Origin: Jatrophihabitans telluris
GTDB lineage: Bacteria > Actinomycetota > Actinomycetes > Mycobacteriales > Jatrophihabitantaceae
Reading direction: 5' to 3'
Length of the DNA: 64,000 bases
Assembly: GCF_023516435.1 (NCBI RefSeq)
Contig: NZ_CP097332.1
Coordinates: forward strand, 1,302,001 to 1,366,000
The notes under the pieces were generated by a model. That model was not told the DNA's origin, ran no database searches, and worked only from the letters and a program-made list of their open reading frames with translations. Every line of letters starts with the position of its first letter. Position 1 is the stretch's first letter. The translations under genes and the position numbers were made by a program. Shown here one piece after another: positions 1 to 11,400 of this stretch.

Positions 1-63
1 TTCACTGACGATTCTCCGGACGACCACGGAATCGTCGACGATGAGAACCCGGGCCTGCTTCAC
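1..63 (-). CDS. N-terminal fragment of a response-regulator receiver protein (CheB- or two-component-like), cut by the window edge
   Basis: Read on the minus strand from a GTG at 63, this gives about 21 residues before the window ends. They contain the start of a receiver domain: a hydrophobic beta-strand followed by the acidic pair in VLIVDDS, then VVVRRIV. This is how CheB methylesterases and many response regulators begin. Only the first strand and the acidic pocket are visible, so the output domain cannot be named. The 70 bp separating it from the end of pncB hold no other gene. Confidence 0.6.
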   Translation of the reverse strand, partial: MKQARVLIVDDSVVVRRIVSE

Positions 64-133
64 AGAACACCCATCGGCAGACCGTTGCTGCTACTGAGCC
101 TTTGTCCCCTTTGCGGGCGGCTGGAAAGCGGTC

Positions 134-1414
134 TCAGACGAACGTGACCGGCAGGCCCGGGTCGCCGGCCGACAGCTTCAGCGCCTCCCAGGGCAGCTCG
201 CTCACGGCCGCGCGGTGATGGCGGCGGGACTCGGCCAAGGCGGGACGGTCGACAGCCTTGCCGTCGACCATCAGGGCAACGGTGAGCGGACGCTCGTCGG
301 CCTGCGCGACGTAGCCGCCGGAGTTCACGGCGATCCGTTCCTCGATCGCCGTCCCGGACGCGCGGTGGGCGCGGTAGGCCCGTTTGAGCCCACCGCGGCT
401 GGCCTTGTTCTCGCTGCGCTTGGCCACGGGTCGCCCGTCCACCTCGACGAGCTTGTAGACCAGCCCGGCGGTCGGCGCCCCGGCCCCGACGACGACGGCG
501 GTGCCCGCGCCGTAGGAGTCGACCGGCGCGGCGGCCAGTGCGGCGATGGAGTACTCGTCCAGGTCGCCGCTGACGACGATCTTCGTCCCGGTGGCACCGA
601 GCCGGTCGAGCTGGGCCCGGGACTGGTGCGCGAGCACGGCCAGGTCACCGGAGTCGATGCGCACCGCGCCCAGCGACGGGCCCGCCACCGCGATGGCCGT
701 GTCGATGCCCTTGCCGATGTCGTAGGTGTCAACGAGCAGCGTGGTCCCCACTCCCAGCGCGGCGACCTGGGAGGCGAAGGCGTCGGCTTCCTGATCGTGC
801 AGCAAGGTGAAGGCGTGCGCGGCCGTACCCGCGGTCGGGATGGCGTACCGCGCGCCGGCGGCCAGGTTGGACGTCGAGGCGAAGCCCACCAGGTAGGCCG
901 CGCGGGCACTGGCCACCGCTGCCTGTTCATGAGTCCGCCGGGAGCCCATCTCGATGATCGGACGGTTCCCGGCGGCGATCACCATCCGGGCCGCCGCGGC
1001 GGCCACCGCCGAGTCGTGGTTGAGCACGGACAGGACGAGGGTCTCCAGGACCACCGCCTCGGCAAAGGTGCCCGTCACGGAAAGGATCGGCGAGTACGGG
1101 AAGTACGGCTCACCCTCGGCGTAGCCCTCGACCCGGCCGCTGAAGCGATAGCCCGCCAGGTAGTCGGCGGTGCGGTGATCGATCGCCCCGGTCTCCAGCA
1201 GCACGGCCAGCTGATCGGCAGTGAAGGTGAAATCCCCGATGGCCTCGATGAGCCGACCGGTACCGGCGACCACCCCGAAGCGACGTCCGTTGGGCAGCCG
1301 CCGCCCGAACACCTCGAAGCTGCAGTGCCGCTCGGCGGTGCCGTCGGCCAGCGCGGCGGCCAGCATGGTGAGCTCGTAGCGATCGGTGAACAGGGCGGTC
1401 GACTCGTCCGGCAT
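134..1414 (-). CDS. pncB: Nicotinate phosphoribosyltransferase
   Basis: A 426-residue enzyme of NAD salvage that joins nicotinate to PRPP, coupled to ATP hydrolysis, giving nicotinate mononucleotide in the cytoplasm. The N-terminus ([22 protein letters not shown]) is typical of the family, as are the [11 protein letters not shown] segment and the central SGDLDEYSI and [11 protein letters not shown] phosphate-binding stretches. The frame stays open far upstream on this strand, but homology begins at the ATG at 1414, so I start there. It is divergent from clpS with a 39-bp gap, the same arrangement as M. tuberculosis pncB1/clpS. Confidence 0.95.
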   Translation of the reverse strand: MPDESTALFTDRYELTMLAAALADGTAERHCSFEVFGRRLPNGRRFGVVAGTGRLIEAIGDFTFTADQLAVLLETGAIDHRTADYLAGYRFSGRVEGYAEGEPYFPYSPILSVTGTFAEAVVLETLVLSVLNHDSAVAAAAARMVIAAGNRPIIEMGSRRTHEQAAVASARAAYLVGFASTSNLAAGARYAIPTAGTAAHAFTLLHDQEADAFASQVAALGVGTTLLVDTYDIGKGIDTAIAVAGPSLGAVRIDSGDLAVLAHQSRAQLDRLGATGTKIVVSGDLDEYSIAALAAAPVDSYGAGTAVVVGAGAPTAGLVYKLVEVDGRPVAKRSENKASRGGLKRAYRAHRASGTAIEERIAVNSGGYVAQADERPLTVALMVDGKAVDRPALAESRRHHRAAVSELPWEALKLSAGDPGLPVTFV

Positions 1415-1453
1415 GGTTCTGATCGTCGCAGACTGCCCGGCGGTCGTGTCACC

Positions 1454-1774
1454 ATGGGACCCATGGCTGCTCCCATGCCGACCCTCGTTCCGTCGAAGGA
1501 GTCCGAGGCCGATCACCGTTCCGACGAGCAACTCGACCCCGACCGACCATGGGTCACCGTCGTGTGGAACGACCCGGTCAACCTGATGAACTACGTGACC
1601 CACGTGTTCATGACGGTGTTCGGCTACCCGAAGGACAAGGCGACGGCTCTGATGCTCGATGTCCACCACAAGGGAAAGGCGATCGTGTCCTCCGGGCCGC
1701 GCGAGCGGATGGAAGGCGACACGGCCAGGTTGCACGGCTACGGCCTGTGGGCGACAGTGCAGCGCGACGCGTGA
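1454..1774 (+). CDS. clpS: ATP-dependent Clp protease adaptor ClpS
   Basis: A 106-residue adaptor that binds the N-domain of ClpC or ClpA and delivers N-degron substrates to the Clp protease. The core reads [32 protein letters not shown], which contains the Asp/Asn residues that hold the N-terminal amine of substrates. It continues into a typical [10 protein letters not shown] strand. The first in-frame ATG after the divergent pncB gene is at 1454, with further ATGs 3 and 7 codons on. The C-terminal part ([16 protein letters not shown]) is standard. It is followed 16 bp later by the aosR-like gene. Confidence 0.95.
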   Translation: MGPMAAPMPTLVPSKESEADHRSDEQLDPDRPWVTVVWNDPVNLMNYVTHVFMTVFGYPKDKATALMLDVHHKGKAIVSSGPRERMEGDTARLHGYGLWATVQRDA

Positions 1775-1790
1775 GTCCTCGAGGCGGCCG

Positions 1791-2258
1791 ATGAAGGCCA
1801 AGCGCAAGGGCGAGGTCCTGCGCGTCAGCGTCGAGGCCGAGGAGTCCGCCCTGCTGGCGATGCTGCTCGACGACCTGGAAACGTTGCTGGACAGCACCGA
1901 CGACTCGCTCGGTGTATTCGTCGATCCGGCTCTGGCCCGCCTGTACCCCGACGGGTACTCCGACGACTCCGAGGCTTCTGAGGAGTTCCGTGGGCTGGTC
2001 GGCGCGGATCTGCGCACCGAGCGCTCCGGCCGGTTACAGCTGTGCCGCTCCGAGTTGCCCCTGGGCGGTGGGCGGATCGAACTCGACGACGACGGCGCCG
2101 ATCGCTGGATCCGGGTCCTGAACGACGTGCGCCTGGTTCTCGGCGTGCGGCTGGAGGTGAGCGAGGACACCGAACTCGACCCGAGTGTGGAGTCCAACGC
2201 CCTGTACGGCTGGCTGACGGCCGTACAGGACATGCTCGTGCTGCACCTGATGGGCTGA
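1791..2258 (+). CDS. aosR: DUF2017 protein, AosR-like redox regulator of the cysteine operon
   Basis: A 155-residue acidic helical protein of the DUF2017 family. The M. tuberculosis family member Rv1332 has been described as AosR, a redox-dependent regulator that raises expression of the mec-cysO-cysM genes together with an alternative sigma factor. Position (clpS, then this gene, then mec) matches that locus exactly, so the assignment rests mainly on family plus synteny. The start ATG at 1791 has GAGGCGG a few bases upstream. I did not see a conventional helix-turn-helix. Confidence 0.8.
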   Translation: MKAKRKGEVLRVSVEAEESALLAMLLDDLETLLDSTDDSLGVFVDPALARLYPDGYSDDSEASEEFRGLVGADLRTERSGRLQLCRSELPLGGGRIELDDDGADRWIRVLNDVRLVLGVRLEVSEDTELDPSVESNALYGWLTAVQDMLVLHLMG

Positions 2259-2328
2259 CCATCCGCCGGGGACGGCCCTCATCACCCGGCCGTGACAGCC
2301 CTGATCACTCGGGCCGTCGGCGAGCGGA

Positions 2329-2334
2329 TATCCT
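2329..2334 (+). promoter_or_regulatory. Putative -10 element of mec (TATCCT)
   Basis: TATCCT ends 8 bp before the GTG start of mec. With a transcription start about 7-8 bp downstream of the hexamer, the mRNA would begin at or next to the start codon. Confidence 0.4.
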
Positions 2335-2342
2335 GACCTACT

Positions 2343-2759
2343 GTGTTGACCCTCTCTCAGGCGACCTACGACGCCCTCGTCGCCCACGCGCGCCGGGACC
2401 ACCCGGACGAGGCGTGCGGTGTCGTGGCCGGGCCTGAGGGCTCTGACCGCCCGGTGCGTGTGGTGGAGATGCTGAACGCCGCTCGCTCGCCGACGTTCTA
2501 CGAGTTCGACTCCTCCGACCTGTTGCAGCTGTACAAGCAGCTGGACGCCAATGACGAAGAGCCCGTCATCGTCTACCACTCCCACACGGCAACCGAGGCC
2601 TACCCGTCGCGCACGGACATCGCCTACGCCTCCGAGCCCAACGCGCACTACGTCCTGGTCTCGACCCGCGAGCCGGATTCGGTGGAGTTCCGCTCGTTCC
2701 GCATCATCGACGGCGTCGTGACGGAGGAGGACGTGACGGTGGTGGACGGCGATGTGTGA
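2343..2759 (+). CDS. mec: Mec, JAMM/MPN+ metalloprotease that processes CysO
   Basis: A 138-residue zinc isopeptidase. The full JAMM signature is present: Glu23, then His79-Ser-His81, Ser89 and Asp92 in HSHTATEAYPSRTD. In M. tuberculosis, Mec releases cysteine from the CysO-cysteine adduct made by CysM, completing an O-phosphoserine-dependent cysteine route that resists oxidative stress. Start is GTG 2343, with a putative -10 hexamer 8 bp upstream. Here Mec may also have to trim the two residues that follow the Gly-Gly of CysO. The stop codon is overlapped by a small ORF. Confidence 0.93.
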   Translation: MLTLSQATYDALVAHARRDHPDEACGVVAGPEGSDRPVRVVEMLNAARSPTFYEFDSSDLLQLYKQLDANDEEPVIVYHSHTATEAYPSRTDIAYASEPNAHYVLVSTREPDSVEFRSFRIIDGVVTEEDVTVVDGDV

Positions 2760-2856
2760 GCAGCTGCCGCGCCGTTTCGAACCGGCTAGCGAGGTCGTGA
2801 TCGAGCGTGCGTTGCTCGGGCACACCGTTCTCGTGGTCTGTTACGACTGTCACTGA
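2752..2856 (+). CDS. Small 34-residue ORF overlapping the end of mec, Cys-containing
   Basis: An ATG at 2752 inside the last codons of mec opens a 34-codon frame that ends 116 bp before cysO. The peptide has Cys at position 2 and ends VVCYDCH, so three of 34 residues are Cys, two of them in the last five. It lies within a cysteine biosynthesis operon. Cys-rich upstream ORFs are known to attenuate sulfur genes in mycobacteria, so a translational sensor is possible. It could equally be an ordinary small protein or a chance frame. I recognise no family. Confidence 0.45.
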   Translation: MCEQLPRRFEPASEVVIERALLGHTVLVVCYDCH

Positions 2857-4236
<1,380 letters not shown>

Positions 4237-4245
4237 CCGCCCTCC

Positions 4246-4330
4246 GTTGAGGTTGCCCTCGTTGCGGGCTCCTGCGCGTTGACGTTGCCCTTGTTGCGGG
4301 CTCCTGCGCGTTGACGTTGCCCTTGTTGCG
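4246..4330 (+). repeat. Three tandem copies of the 32-bp-period GTTGASGTTGCCCTYGTTGC repeat
   Basis: Cores lie at 4246-4266, 4278-4298 and 4310-4330, exactly 32 bp apart, all in plus orientation. The second and third copies carry C at core position 6 and T at position 15, while the first has G and C. The 11-bp linkers are nearly identical and contain ctcctgcgc or ttcctgcgc. The array begins 10 bp after the cysM stop. Confidence 0.9.
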
Positions 4331-4444
4331 GGTTCCTGCGCGCCACTAGACGAACTTCGTCCTTTCCGTACCGTTCACGAAACGTGCGCAAACATGGCAC
4401 CTTTCCGACAGGCCAGGTTCGGTTGCGACGCAGAGCATTTCACC

Positions 4445-6115
4445 GTGACCGAATCTGACCTTCCCCGTATGGGTGTTCCCGCCGAGCTCATGCAGCGCCT
4501 GTCGATGGCTGAGCAACACGAGTACCTCACCCGCCTCCGTCCGTCCCGGCGCACGTTGTTGCGAACCGGAGCCCTGGCTGCCGGTGGTACCGCGGTCGCG
4601 GGCCTGCTCCCGGCCACGTCCGCCGCGGCGTCGCCGACCTCGCCGACCCTCATCACCTCCTCGACCCGTCACGGGACGACGGTGGTGCCGTTCGCACGGC
4701 ACCTGGCCTTCGGCGCCGATCCGCGCACCCAGATGCGTATCGCCTGGCAGGTACCGGCGATCGTCAAGCATCCGTTCGTCCGGTTGGGTCGTCATCCGCT
4801 GGACCTGGGACAGAAGATCCCGGCCGAGGTACGCGCGCTGCACTCCGAAGTGCCCGGTGCCATCGCCCCCGTCGACCAGTACTACCTGCACGTCGAACTC
4901 GACCGGCTACTTCCGGGGTCCAGGTACTTCTACGGGGTGGGCCACGACGGCTTCGATCCTGCAGACGCAGCGAACCTGACGTCGCTGGGGGAGTTCGAGA
5001 CCGCCCCCCGCCGCAAGGCTCACGCGCTGAGTTACACGTTCACCGCCTTCGGGGACCAAGGGGTCAGCTACGACGCATTGGCAAACGACACCACCCTGCT
5101 CGGCCAGCACCCGAAGTTCCACCTGCACGCCGGCGACATCGCGTACGCCGACCCGTCGGGGCAGGGCAAACCGGTGTCGAGCACGGGAGCAAACGGTACC
5201 GACGTCTTCGACCCGCGGGTCTGGGACAACTTCCTGAACCAGACCGAACTGGTGGCCAAGCAGATTCCGTGGATGGTCGCGACCGGCAACCACGACATGG
5301 AGGCGCTGTACTCGCCCAACGGCTACGGCGGCCAGGAGGCGCGCTGGGACTTCCCCGGCAACGGCCCGTCGAAGTGCCCCTCGGTCTACTCCTTCATCTA
5401 CGGCAATGTCGCCTACATCAGCCTTGACGCCAATGACGTGTCGAACGAGATCCCCGCGAACAAGGGTTATAGCGGTGGAAGCCAAACGGCGTGGCTGGCC
5501 GAGCGGCTGTACTTCCTGCGAACCCAGCCGGACGTCGACTTCGTAGTGGTCTACTTCCATCACTGCGCCTATTCAACGACCAATCAGCACGCCTCCGAGG
5601 GCGGAGTGCGCGCGGACTGGGTTCCCTTGTTCGACAAGTACAAAGTCGATCTGGTGATCAACGGCCACAACCATGTCTACGAGCGCAGCGATGCCCTGCG
5701 AGCGAACGCGGTCACCCGGAGCGTGGCTATCGGTGCCACCGTCGATCCGGCTGAGGACGGCACCATGTACGTCACGGCAGGGGGTGCTGGCCGGAGTCTG
5801 TACAGCTTCCCCGTTCCGGACAGCTACGCCGGCCATGAGGTGGCGCACGGTGACGTGCCGTCCTACTACTGGGACGCAAACGGCAACAAGGTGACCGAGA
5901 CAATCCAGTGGTCGCGCGTTCGCTACACCGGATACTCATTCCTCGCGGTCGATGTCGCTCCGGCCCCGCACGGACGGGCGACGACCCTCACCGTCCGAGC
6001 CCTGGCCGAGAACGGCACCGAGGTCGACCGGTTCGTGATCCGGCGCAAGGCCGGCGAGGTCGGCCTGGCCAGTCGTGGGGTCCCGCGTCCGAACGAGAAC
6101 CTCAGCGCCTCCTAG
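4445..6115 (+). CDS. Tat-exported purple acid phosphatase-type metallophosphoesterase
   Basis: About 556 residues. The N-terminal region carries a twin-arginine signal (SRRTLLRTGALAAGGTAVAG) ending near ATSAAAS. A Fn3-like N-domain of plant-type PAPs follows, then the dinuclear metal core: FGDQG, GDIAYAD, GNHDME, a HH pair in VYFHHC, and NGHNHVYER. These residues bind the Fe/metal pair that hydrolyses phosphate monoesters outside the cell. The start is uncertain. I prefer GTG 4445 (VTESDLPRMGVP); ATG 4394 and ATG 4469 are alternatives in the same frame. It is flanked by repeat arrays on both sides and is not part of the cysteine operon. Confidence 0.88.
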   Translation: MTESDLPRMGVPAELMQRLSMAEQHEYLTRLRPSRRTLLRTGALAAGGTAVAGLLPATSAAASPTSPTLITSSTRHGTTVVPFARHLAFGADPRTQMRIAWQVPAIVKHPFVRLGRHPLDLGQKIPAEVRALHSEVPGAIAPVDQYYLHVELDRLLPGSRYFYGVGHDGFDPADAANLTSLGEFETAPRRKAHALSYTFTAFGDQGVSYDALANDTTLLGQHPKFHLHAGDIAYADPSGQGKPVSSTGANGTDVFDPRVWDNFLNQTELVAKQIPWMVATGNHDMEALYSPNGYGGQEARWDFPGNGPSKCPSVYSFIYGNVAYISLDANDVSNEIPANKGYSGGSQTAWLAERLYFLRTQPDVDFVVVYFHHCAYSTTNQHASEGGVRADWVPLFDKYKVDLVINGHNHVYERSDALRANAVTRSVAIGATVDPAEDGTMYVTAGGAGRSLYSFPVPDSYAGHEVAHGDVPSYYWDANGNKVTETIQWSRVRYTGYSFLAVDVAPAPHGRATTLTVRALAENGTEVDRFVIRRKAGEVGLASRGVPRPNENLSAS

Positions 6116-6146
6116 CCCACGTAGCCCACGTAGCCCACCGATTCTC

Positions 6147-6327
6147 GTTGAGGTTGCCCTCGTTGCGGTCACCGGGGGCGCAACGAGGGCAACCTCAACG
6201 GGTCGGGGGCCGCAACGAGGGCAACCTCAACGGGTCGGGTGCCGCAACGAGGGCAACCTCAACGGGTCGGGTGGCGCAACGAGGGCAACCTCAACGGGTC
6301 GGGGGCCGCAACGAGGGCAACCTCAAC
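6147..6327. repeat. Six-copy repeat array: one plus core, then five inverted cores at exact 32-bp steps
   Basis: A plus-oriented core at 6147-6167 faces five minus-oriented cores starting at 6179, 6211, 6243, 6275 and 6307. All starts are 32 bp apart, and the plus core is also 32 bp before the first inverted one. The linkers between inverted cores are near copies of gggtcgggggc. The first two cores can pair into a hairpin. The array fills the gap between the phosphatase and the rhomboid gene and ends just before the predicted -10 of the rhomboid gene. Confidence 0.92.
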
Positions 6328-6347
6328 GGCGTTGGGGGCCTGCCCGG

Positions 6348-6353
6348 TAAATT
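6348..6353 (+). promoter_or_regulatory. Putative -10 element of the rhomboid-murI transcript (TAAATT)
   Basis: TAAATT is followed by 7 bp and the GTG start, which predicts a leaderless mRNA. The last repeat core sits where the -35 region would be. Confidence 0.45.
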
Positions 6354-6360
6354 GGTCGCC

Positions 6361-7011
6361 GTGAGCATCCCGGAGCCAGGCCAGCCGATGAACCGGCGGC
6401 AGCAGCGGCGGCACGAGCTGGCCAACACGAGCATGCTCAGCGGTCTTCGCGGCGACGGCCCGATCACGGCCGTCATGGTGGTTGTGACGGCGTGGGTCGT
6501 GCTCGTCGTGGTGGCCATCGTCAACGCCGTCCTCCACCACCACCTCACCCGCTTCGGGATCCAACCCCGGCACGCGGTCGGGCTGCGCGGGATCGTCCTC
6601 TCACCCTTCCTGCACGCCGACTTCGCGCACCTGGCCGCGAACTCCATCCCGTTCCTGGCGCTGGGCTGGGTGATGGTCATGGAAGGTCTTAAGCAGGCCG
6701 CCATCGTCACGACCGCCATCATCCTGGCCTCCGGATTGATCGACTGGGCGATCGGTCCGTCCAGCGCGGTCATCGTCGGCGCGAGCGGCGTCATATTCGG
6801 CTGGCTCGGGTACGTGCTGGCCCGCGCCTGGTTCTCCCGCAACATCAGGTGGATCGCGATCGCGATCATGGTGGTCGCGGTGTTCTCCGGAATGTTCACC
6901 GGCCTGCTGCCCCGGTTCGACAGCCACGTCTTCTGGGCCGGACACGTGGCCGGATTCGTCGTGGGCGTCCTCACCGGCGCGTTGCTGCACCGGCGCCCGG
7001 ATCGCGCGTGA
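6361..7011 (+). CDS. Rhomboid-family intramembrane serine protease
   Basis: A 216-residue polytopic membrane protein. The catalytic Ser is in VGASGVIFG and the catalytic His in [10 protein letters not shown]. The oxyanion helper lies in HLAANSIPF, so the family active site is complete. Six hydrophobic segments are visible after an Arg-rich N-terminus. M. tuberculosis Rv1337 occupies the same position before murI. Start is GTG 6361; ATG 6388 is a possible later start. The stop codon overlaps the murI start by GTGA, so the two genes are translationally coupled. Substrates are unknown. Confidence 0.88.
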   Translation: MSIPEPGQPMNRRQQRRHELANTSMLSGLRGDGPITAVMVVVTAWVVLVVVAIVNAVLHHHLTRFGIQPRHAVGLRGIVLSPFLHADFAHLAANSIPFLALGWVMVMEGLKQAAIVTTAIILASGLIDWAIGPSSAVIVGASGVIFGWLGYVLARAWFSRNIRWIAIAIMVVAVFSGMFTGLLPRFDSHVFWAGHVAGFVVGVLTGALLHRRPDRA

Positions 7012-7862
7012 CCGATCCTCGCGCGGGGCGGCGGCCGGCGGCCGGTCCGGACGCCGGTGCCGCGTCTCTGGCGCCGATCGGCATGTTCGACTCCGGGGTC
7101 GGGGGGCTCACCGTGGCCCGGGCCGTCCTTGATCAGTTGCCGCACGAGTCGCTGCACTACATCGGAGATACAGCGCATTCGCCCTACGGGCCGCTGCCGA
7201 TCGCCGAGGTTCGCCGGCACGCGCTGCGGGTTATGGATTCGCTGGTCGCCGAGGGTGTGAAGATGCTGGTCATCGCGTGCAATTCCGCTTCCTCGGCCTG
7301 CCTCGCCGACGCCCGCGAGCGCTACGACATCCCGGTCGTGGAGGTCATCCGGCCAGCCGTCCGCCGAGCCGTGGCAGCCACGCGCAGCCGACGGATCGGG
7401 GTGATCGGCACTCTCGCGACCATCACCTCGGGCGCGTACCAGGACCTGTTCACCGCGGCGCCGGACGTGACGGTCGTCGCAGCGCCCTGCCCGAGATTCG
7501 CCGAGTTCGTCGAGCGCGGTGTGACCTCCGGCCGGCAACTGCTGGGCCTAGCGGAGTCCTATCTGAGTCCGCTCGGCGCGGCCGACATCGACACCCTGGT
7601 GCTCGGCTGTACCCATTACCCGATGCTCACCGGATTGCTGTCGGTTGTTCTCGGCGATCACGTCACGCTCGTGTCCAGCGCCGATGAAACCGCCAAGGAC
7701 GTCTACCGCAGTCTGCTGGCGACAGGCCTGCTGAGACCGGACGAGGCCGGGCCCGCGGTGCACCGCTTCGAGGCCACCGGCCCCACCGAGGCCTTTGCCC
7801 GGCAGGCGCGGCGATTCCTCGGCGTGGACCCGGCCGACATCTCCACGATCACCACCAGCTGA
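7008..7862 (+). CDS. murI: Glutamate racemase
   Basis: A 284-residue cofactor-independent racemase that supplies D-glutamate for peptidoglycan. The entry motif is [12 protein letters not shown]. The two catalytic cysteines are Cys91 (ACNSAS) and Cys201 (LGCTHYP). The N-terminus has about 24 extra residues before the conserved core ([17 protein letters not shown]), so a start further downstream is possible. GTG 7008 is kept because it overlaps the rhomboid stop. The gene that follows murI in mycobacteria (a cyclic-nucleotide phosphodiesterase) is absent here. Confidence 0.94.
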   Translation: MTDPRAGRRPAAGPDAGAASLAPIGMFDSGVGGLTVARAVLDQLPHESLHYIGDTAHSPYGPLPIAEVRRHALRVMDSLVAEGVKMLVIACNSASSACLADARERYDIPVVEVIRPAVRRAVAATRSRRIGVIGTLATITSGAYQDLFTAAPDVTVVAAPCPRFAEFVERGVTSGRQLLGLAESYLSPLGAADIDTLVLGCTHYPMLTGLLSVVLGDHVTLVSSADETAKDVYRSLLATGLLRPDEAGPAVHRFEATGPTEAFARQARRFLGVDPADISTITTS

Positions 7863-7963
7863 CCACCACCGGCTGACCACCACCGGACCTCCAACTCACC
7901 ACCAGCCCAGCACCAGCCCAGCACCAGCGGGCCGAGCCTTGCGTCGGGGTGACGCGGCGCCGG

Positions 7964-8374
7964 TCACGAGCGCCCGGACAGCAGACTCAACCGCACTTCC
8001 CGCTCGGCGTTGTCGATGTTCGTGTCCACCAGGCACAGCGACTGCCACGTACCCAGCGCGATCCGCCCGTCCAGGACCGGGACCGTAGCGTGCGGCGGGA
8101 CGAAGGCCGGCAGGACGTGGTCGCGCCCGTGGCCGGCTGAGCCGTGCCGGTGGCGCCACCGGTCATCGCGCGGTAGCAGGTCGTCCAGCGCGCGGAGCAG
8201 GTCGTCGTCGCTGCCGGCGCCGGTTTCGAGGATGGCGATCCCCGCCGTGGCGTGCGGGACGAACAGGTTCAGCAGGCCGTCCCCCGCTCCGGCGACGAAC
8301 GCCGCGCACTCGGCTGTGAGGTCGGTGACGGTGGCGCGGGCTCCGGTACGGATTCTGAGCACGGTGGTCTTCAT
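7964..8374 (-). CDS. YjbQ/UPF0047 family protein
   Basis: A 136-residue protein with the family core LFVPHATAGIAI, then HGRDHVLPAFVPPHATVPVLDGRIALGTWQSLCLVD. These carry the conserved His/Asp/Glu and the GTWQ motif. Members are small trimeric proteins, some with thiamine-phosphate synthase-like activity; the real role is uncertain. It lies convergent with murI and divergent from the AfsR gene. An ATG three codons upstream (8383) is an alternative start. The gap to murI holds short CACCACC-rich and CCAGCACCAG direct repeats. Confidence 0.85.
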   Translation of the reverse strand: MKTTVLRIRTGARATVTDLTAECAAFVAGAGDGLLNLFVPHATAGIAILETGAGSDDDLLRALDDLLPRDDRWRHRHGSAGHGRDHVLPAFVPPHATVPVLDGRIALGTWQSLCLVDTNIDNAEREVRLSLLSGRS

Positions 8375-8438
8375 GTCGTCCATCTTCGCCCTCGGGCGCG
8401 GGCTGCTGGCCGTTGGCCGGACCTGGGACGATGGCACG

Positions 8439-11400
8439 GTGCGGATCTCAGTGCTCGGCCCCGTCGAGCTCAGTGTCGCCGGGCGATCCGTCGCGATCTC
8501 CGGCGCCCGGCTTCGTCGGCTGCTCGTGCGCCTGGCGGTCGCGGACGGGCGGCCGGTCAGCGCGGGCGAGCTGACCGCTGCGGTCTGGCTGGACGAACGG
8601 CCCAATGACGAGACGAACGCGCTGCAGACTCTGATCTCTCGCCTGCGCCGGGTGCTCGGTGACGATGCCGAGATCCAGCAGACCCCGGGTGGCTACCGGC
8701 TGTCAGCGGCACGGTCGACGGTCGCCGGACCGCCGTCCTCGATGCGGACGGACCTGGCTGAGCTGGATGCGCTGTCCGACAGTGGGCGGCGCAGCCAGGC
8801 GGCCGGCGACCTGGACTCAGCCATCGAGGACTATCGCGCCGCCGCGGCCCTGTTTCGCGGCGAAGCCTTGGCGGATGCGGGCGAGGCGGACTATGCCCAG
8901 CCGCTGCGCTCCCGGCTCGACGAGCGGCGGCTGGAGGTCGTCCACTCCCGCATCGAGTGCGAACTGGCCGCTGGACGGGCCGCGACGGCGGTGCCGGACC
9001 TGGAGGCGCTGGTTGCCGACTACCCACTTCGGGAACAGTTCACCGCCCAGTTGATGACCGCCCTGACCTCGACCGGCCGGGCCAACGAAGCGCTCGTGGT
9101 GTTCGACCGGACTCGGCGCCGGCTGGCGGAGGAGCTGGGAAGTCATCCCGGCGCCGATCTCAGACAGGCCCACCAACGCGCGCTGCACGCTGCCACGCCA
9201 GCCGGCCCGGAAGTCGCGACGACACCGCGGCGGACGAATCTACGAGCAGTTCTCACCAGCTTCCTGGGCCGCGAGGATGAGCTGAAGCGGGTGTCCTCGC
9301 TGCTGGAAGCGGGCCGGTTGGCAACCGTTGTCGGGCCGGGCGGCGCGGGCAAGACGCGGCTGGCCGGGGTGGTGGCCACTGAGTGGGCCGACGCTCTCGA
9401 GGACGGTGTGTGGTTCGTGGAGCTGGCCCCGGTCACCGATCCGGTCAACCTCGCGCAGGCCGTTCTCGCCTCGTTGGGCTTGCGCGCGAACCAGCTGCTG
9501 GACCGGTCGACCGTGGACACCCAGCGGGTCAGTACCACTGACCGGCTGCTGGATGTGTTGTCGCAATCCGACTGCCTGCTCGTGGTGGACAACTGTGAGC
9601 ATCTCATTCTCGCCGTGGCGGAGCTGGTCGACCTGTTGTTGGCGAACTGCCCGCGGTTGCGAGTGCTGGCCACCAGCCGGGAGCCGCTGGGCATCGACGG
9701 TGAGGCGCTGTGCATGCTGCCACCTTTGACGCTTCCCGCGGTGGAGGCGGGCGTGCAGGAGGCGATCGCACACAGTTCGGTGCAGCTGTTCGCCGACCGG
9801 GCCGGCGCGGTGAGCGCCGGCTTCGAGATCACCCAGGCCAACGTGGCGGACGTGGTCGAGATCGTGCGGCGGCTGGACGGGCTTCCGCTGGCTATCGAGC
9901 TCGCGGCGGCGCGGTTGCGGGTCCTGCCGGTGACCGAGATCCGGGCGCGACTGTCGGACCGGTTCCGGTTGCTGTCCGGGGGTAGCCGCGTGGCCATGCC
10001 TCGCCATCGCACCCTGCGCGCGGTCGTCGAGTGGAGTTGGGAGCTGCTGACCGACTCCGAGCGGCTGCTGGCCGAGCGGCTGGCGGTGTTCCCCTCCGGC
10101 GCCACATTGACCAGTGCCACCGCGATTTGCGCGGATGGCCGGTTGGATCGGGCTGACATCGGCGAGTTGCTGAGTGCCCTGGTGGACAAGTCCCTGCTCA
10201 GGGTCGATCCCGACAGCGACCTTCGCTATCGCATGCTGGAAACGCTGCGCGAGTACGGGGTCGAACGGCTGTCCGAGCGCGGTGAGGTCGGGGATGCGCG
10301 GCTGGCGCATGCCCGTTACTTCGCCCAACTGGTGGCCGAGGCCGAGCCGTGGTTGCGAACGTCTGAGCAGCTGGAGTGGTTGCGCCTGCTCGAACGCGAG
10401 CAGGACAACCTGCTCGCCGCCCTGCGCTATCTCGGCGAAAGCGGCGACACCAGACGCACCCTGCGCATGGTCGGTTCGCTCGGGTGGTACTGGATCCTGC
10501 TCGGCAGCCACTCGGAGGCCGTCAGCTGGTTGAGCTTCGCGCTCGACGTTCCGGACGGTGTCGGCGGCCCCGACGCCGGTTCCGACGAGTCTGGCGGCCG
10601 AGACAACGCTGCCCGGACGGTGATCGAGGCGCAGCTGGCGCTCAACACGATGGCCACCAGTTTCGGGGAGGGCCACGAGACCGACGTAGCGGCCAGCTTG
10701 AACCGTATGGAGGATCTGGGCCGGCGACTGGGCGAGATTCCGGCCGAGGATCCGATGGTGTTGTTGCTCCGTCCGATGATGTCGTTCTTCTCCGGCGACA
10801 GCGAGCGGATCGTGGCGCTGCTGGACGAGGCCATGTCCAGCTCGGACGACTGGATCCGGGGCGCGGCCCTGATGTTTCGCGCGAACCTTCGCGAGAACGA
10901 CGGTGAGGTCGAGAAGATGCGGGCCGACGTCGACGCGGCGTTGGGCATCTTTCGGCAGATCGGTGACCGCTGGGGGATGGCCTCGACCTTGACCTCGCTG
11001 GCCCAGCTGCACACGCTGGACGGCGACCTGCCCGCCGCGATCGCCGAGTACACCCGGGCGGCCGGGTACCTCGCCGACTTCGGCGCGCACTCGGACGAGG
11101 CGATGCTGCATCTGCGGCTGACCGACCTGCAGTTGCGACTGGGCGATTTCGAGGCTGCCCATCGGGAGGCGGAGCTGGTACGTACAACGGACTTCCAGGC
11201 CGGGAGTTCGGCCCAGCGCGTCCTGGCCGAGTGCGCGTTGTCGGCGGTCGCCAGCGCGACGCAGGACCACCCGGCCATGACGGCACACCGGCGGAACCTG
11301 CTGCGCGAGGTCAGCGGTATGAGTCCGGTCCACCCGATGAACGGGCACGTCCGGTCGTTGGCGCTGGCGTCCTTGGCCGGCCTGGAGACCGCCGGTGGCG

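Noticed and set aside
134..2233. A 699-codon minus-strand frame covering pncB, clpS and the aosR-like gene
   Set aside because: Only the part up to 1414 is pncB. The rest is an Arg/Ser-rich shadow frame antisense to clpS and aosR.
6179..6327. A CRISPR array (regular 32-bp period)
   Set aside because: The linkers are only 11 bp and nearly identical to each other, so they are not spacers. No cas genes are near, and the same core occurs singly and inverted elsewhere.
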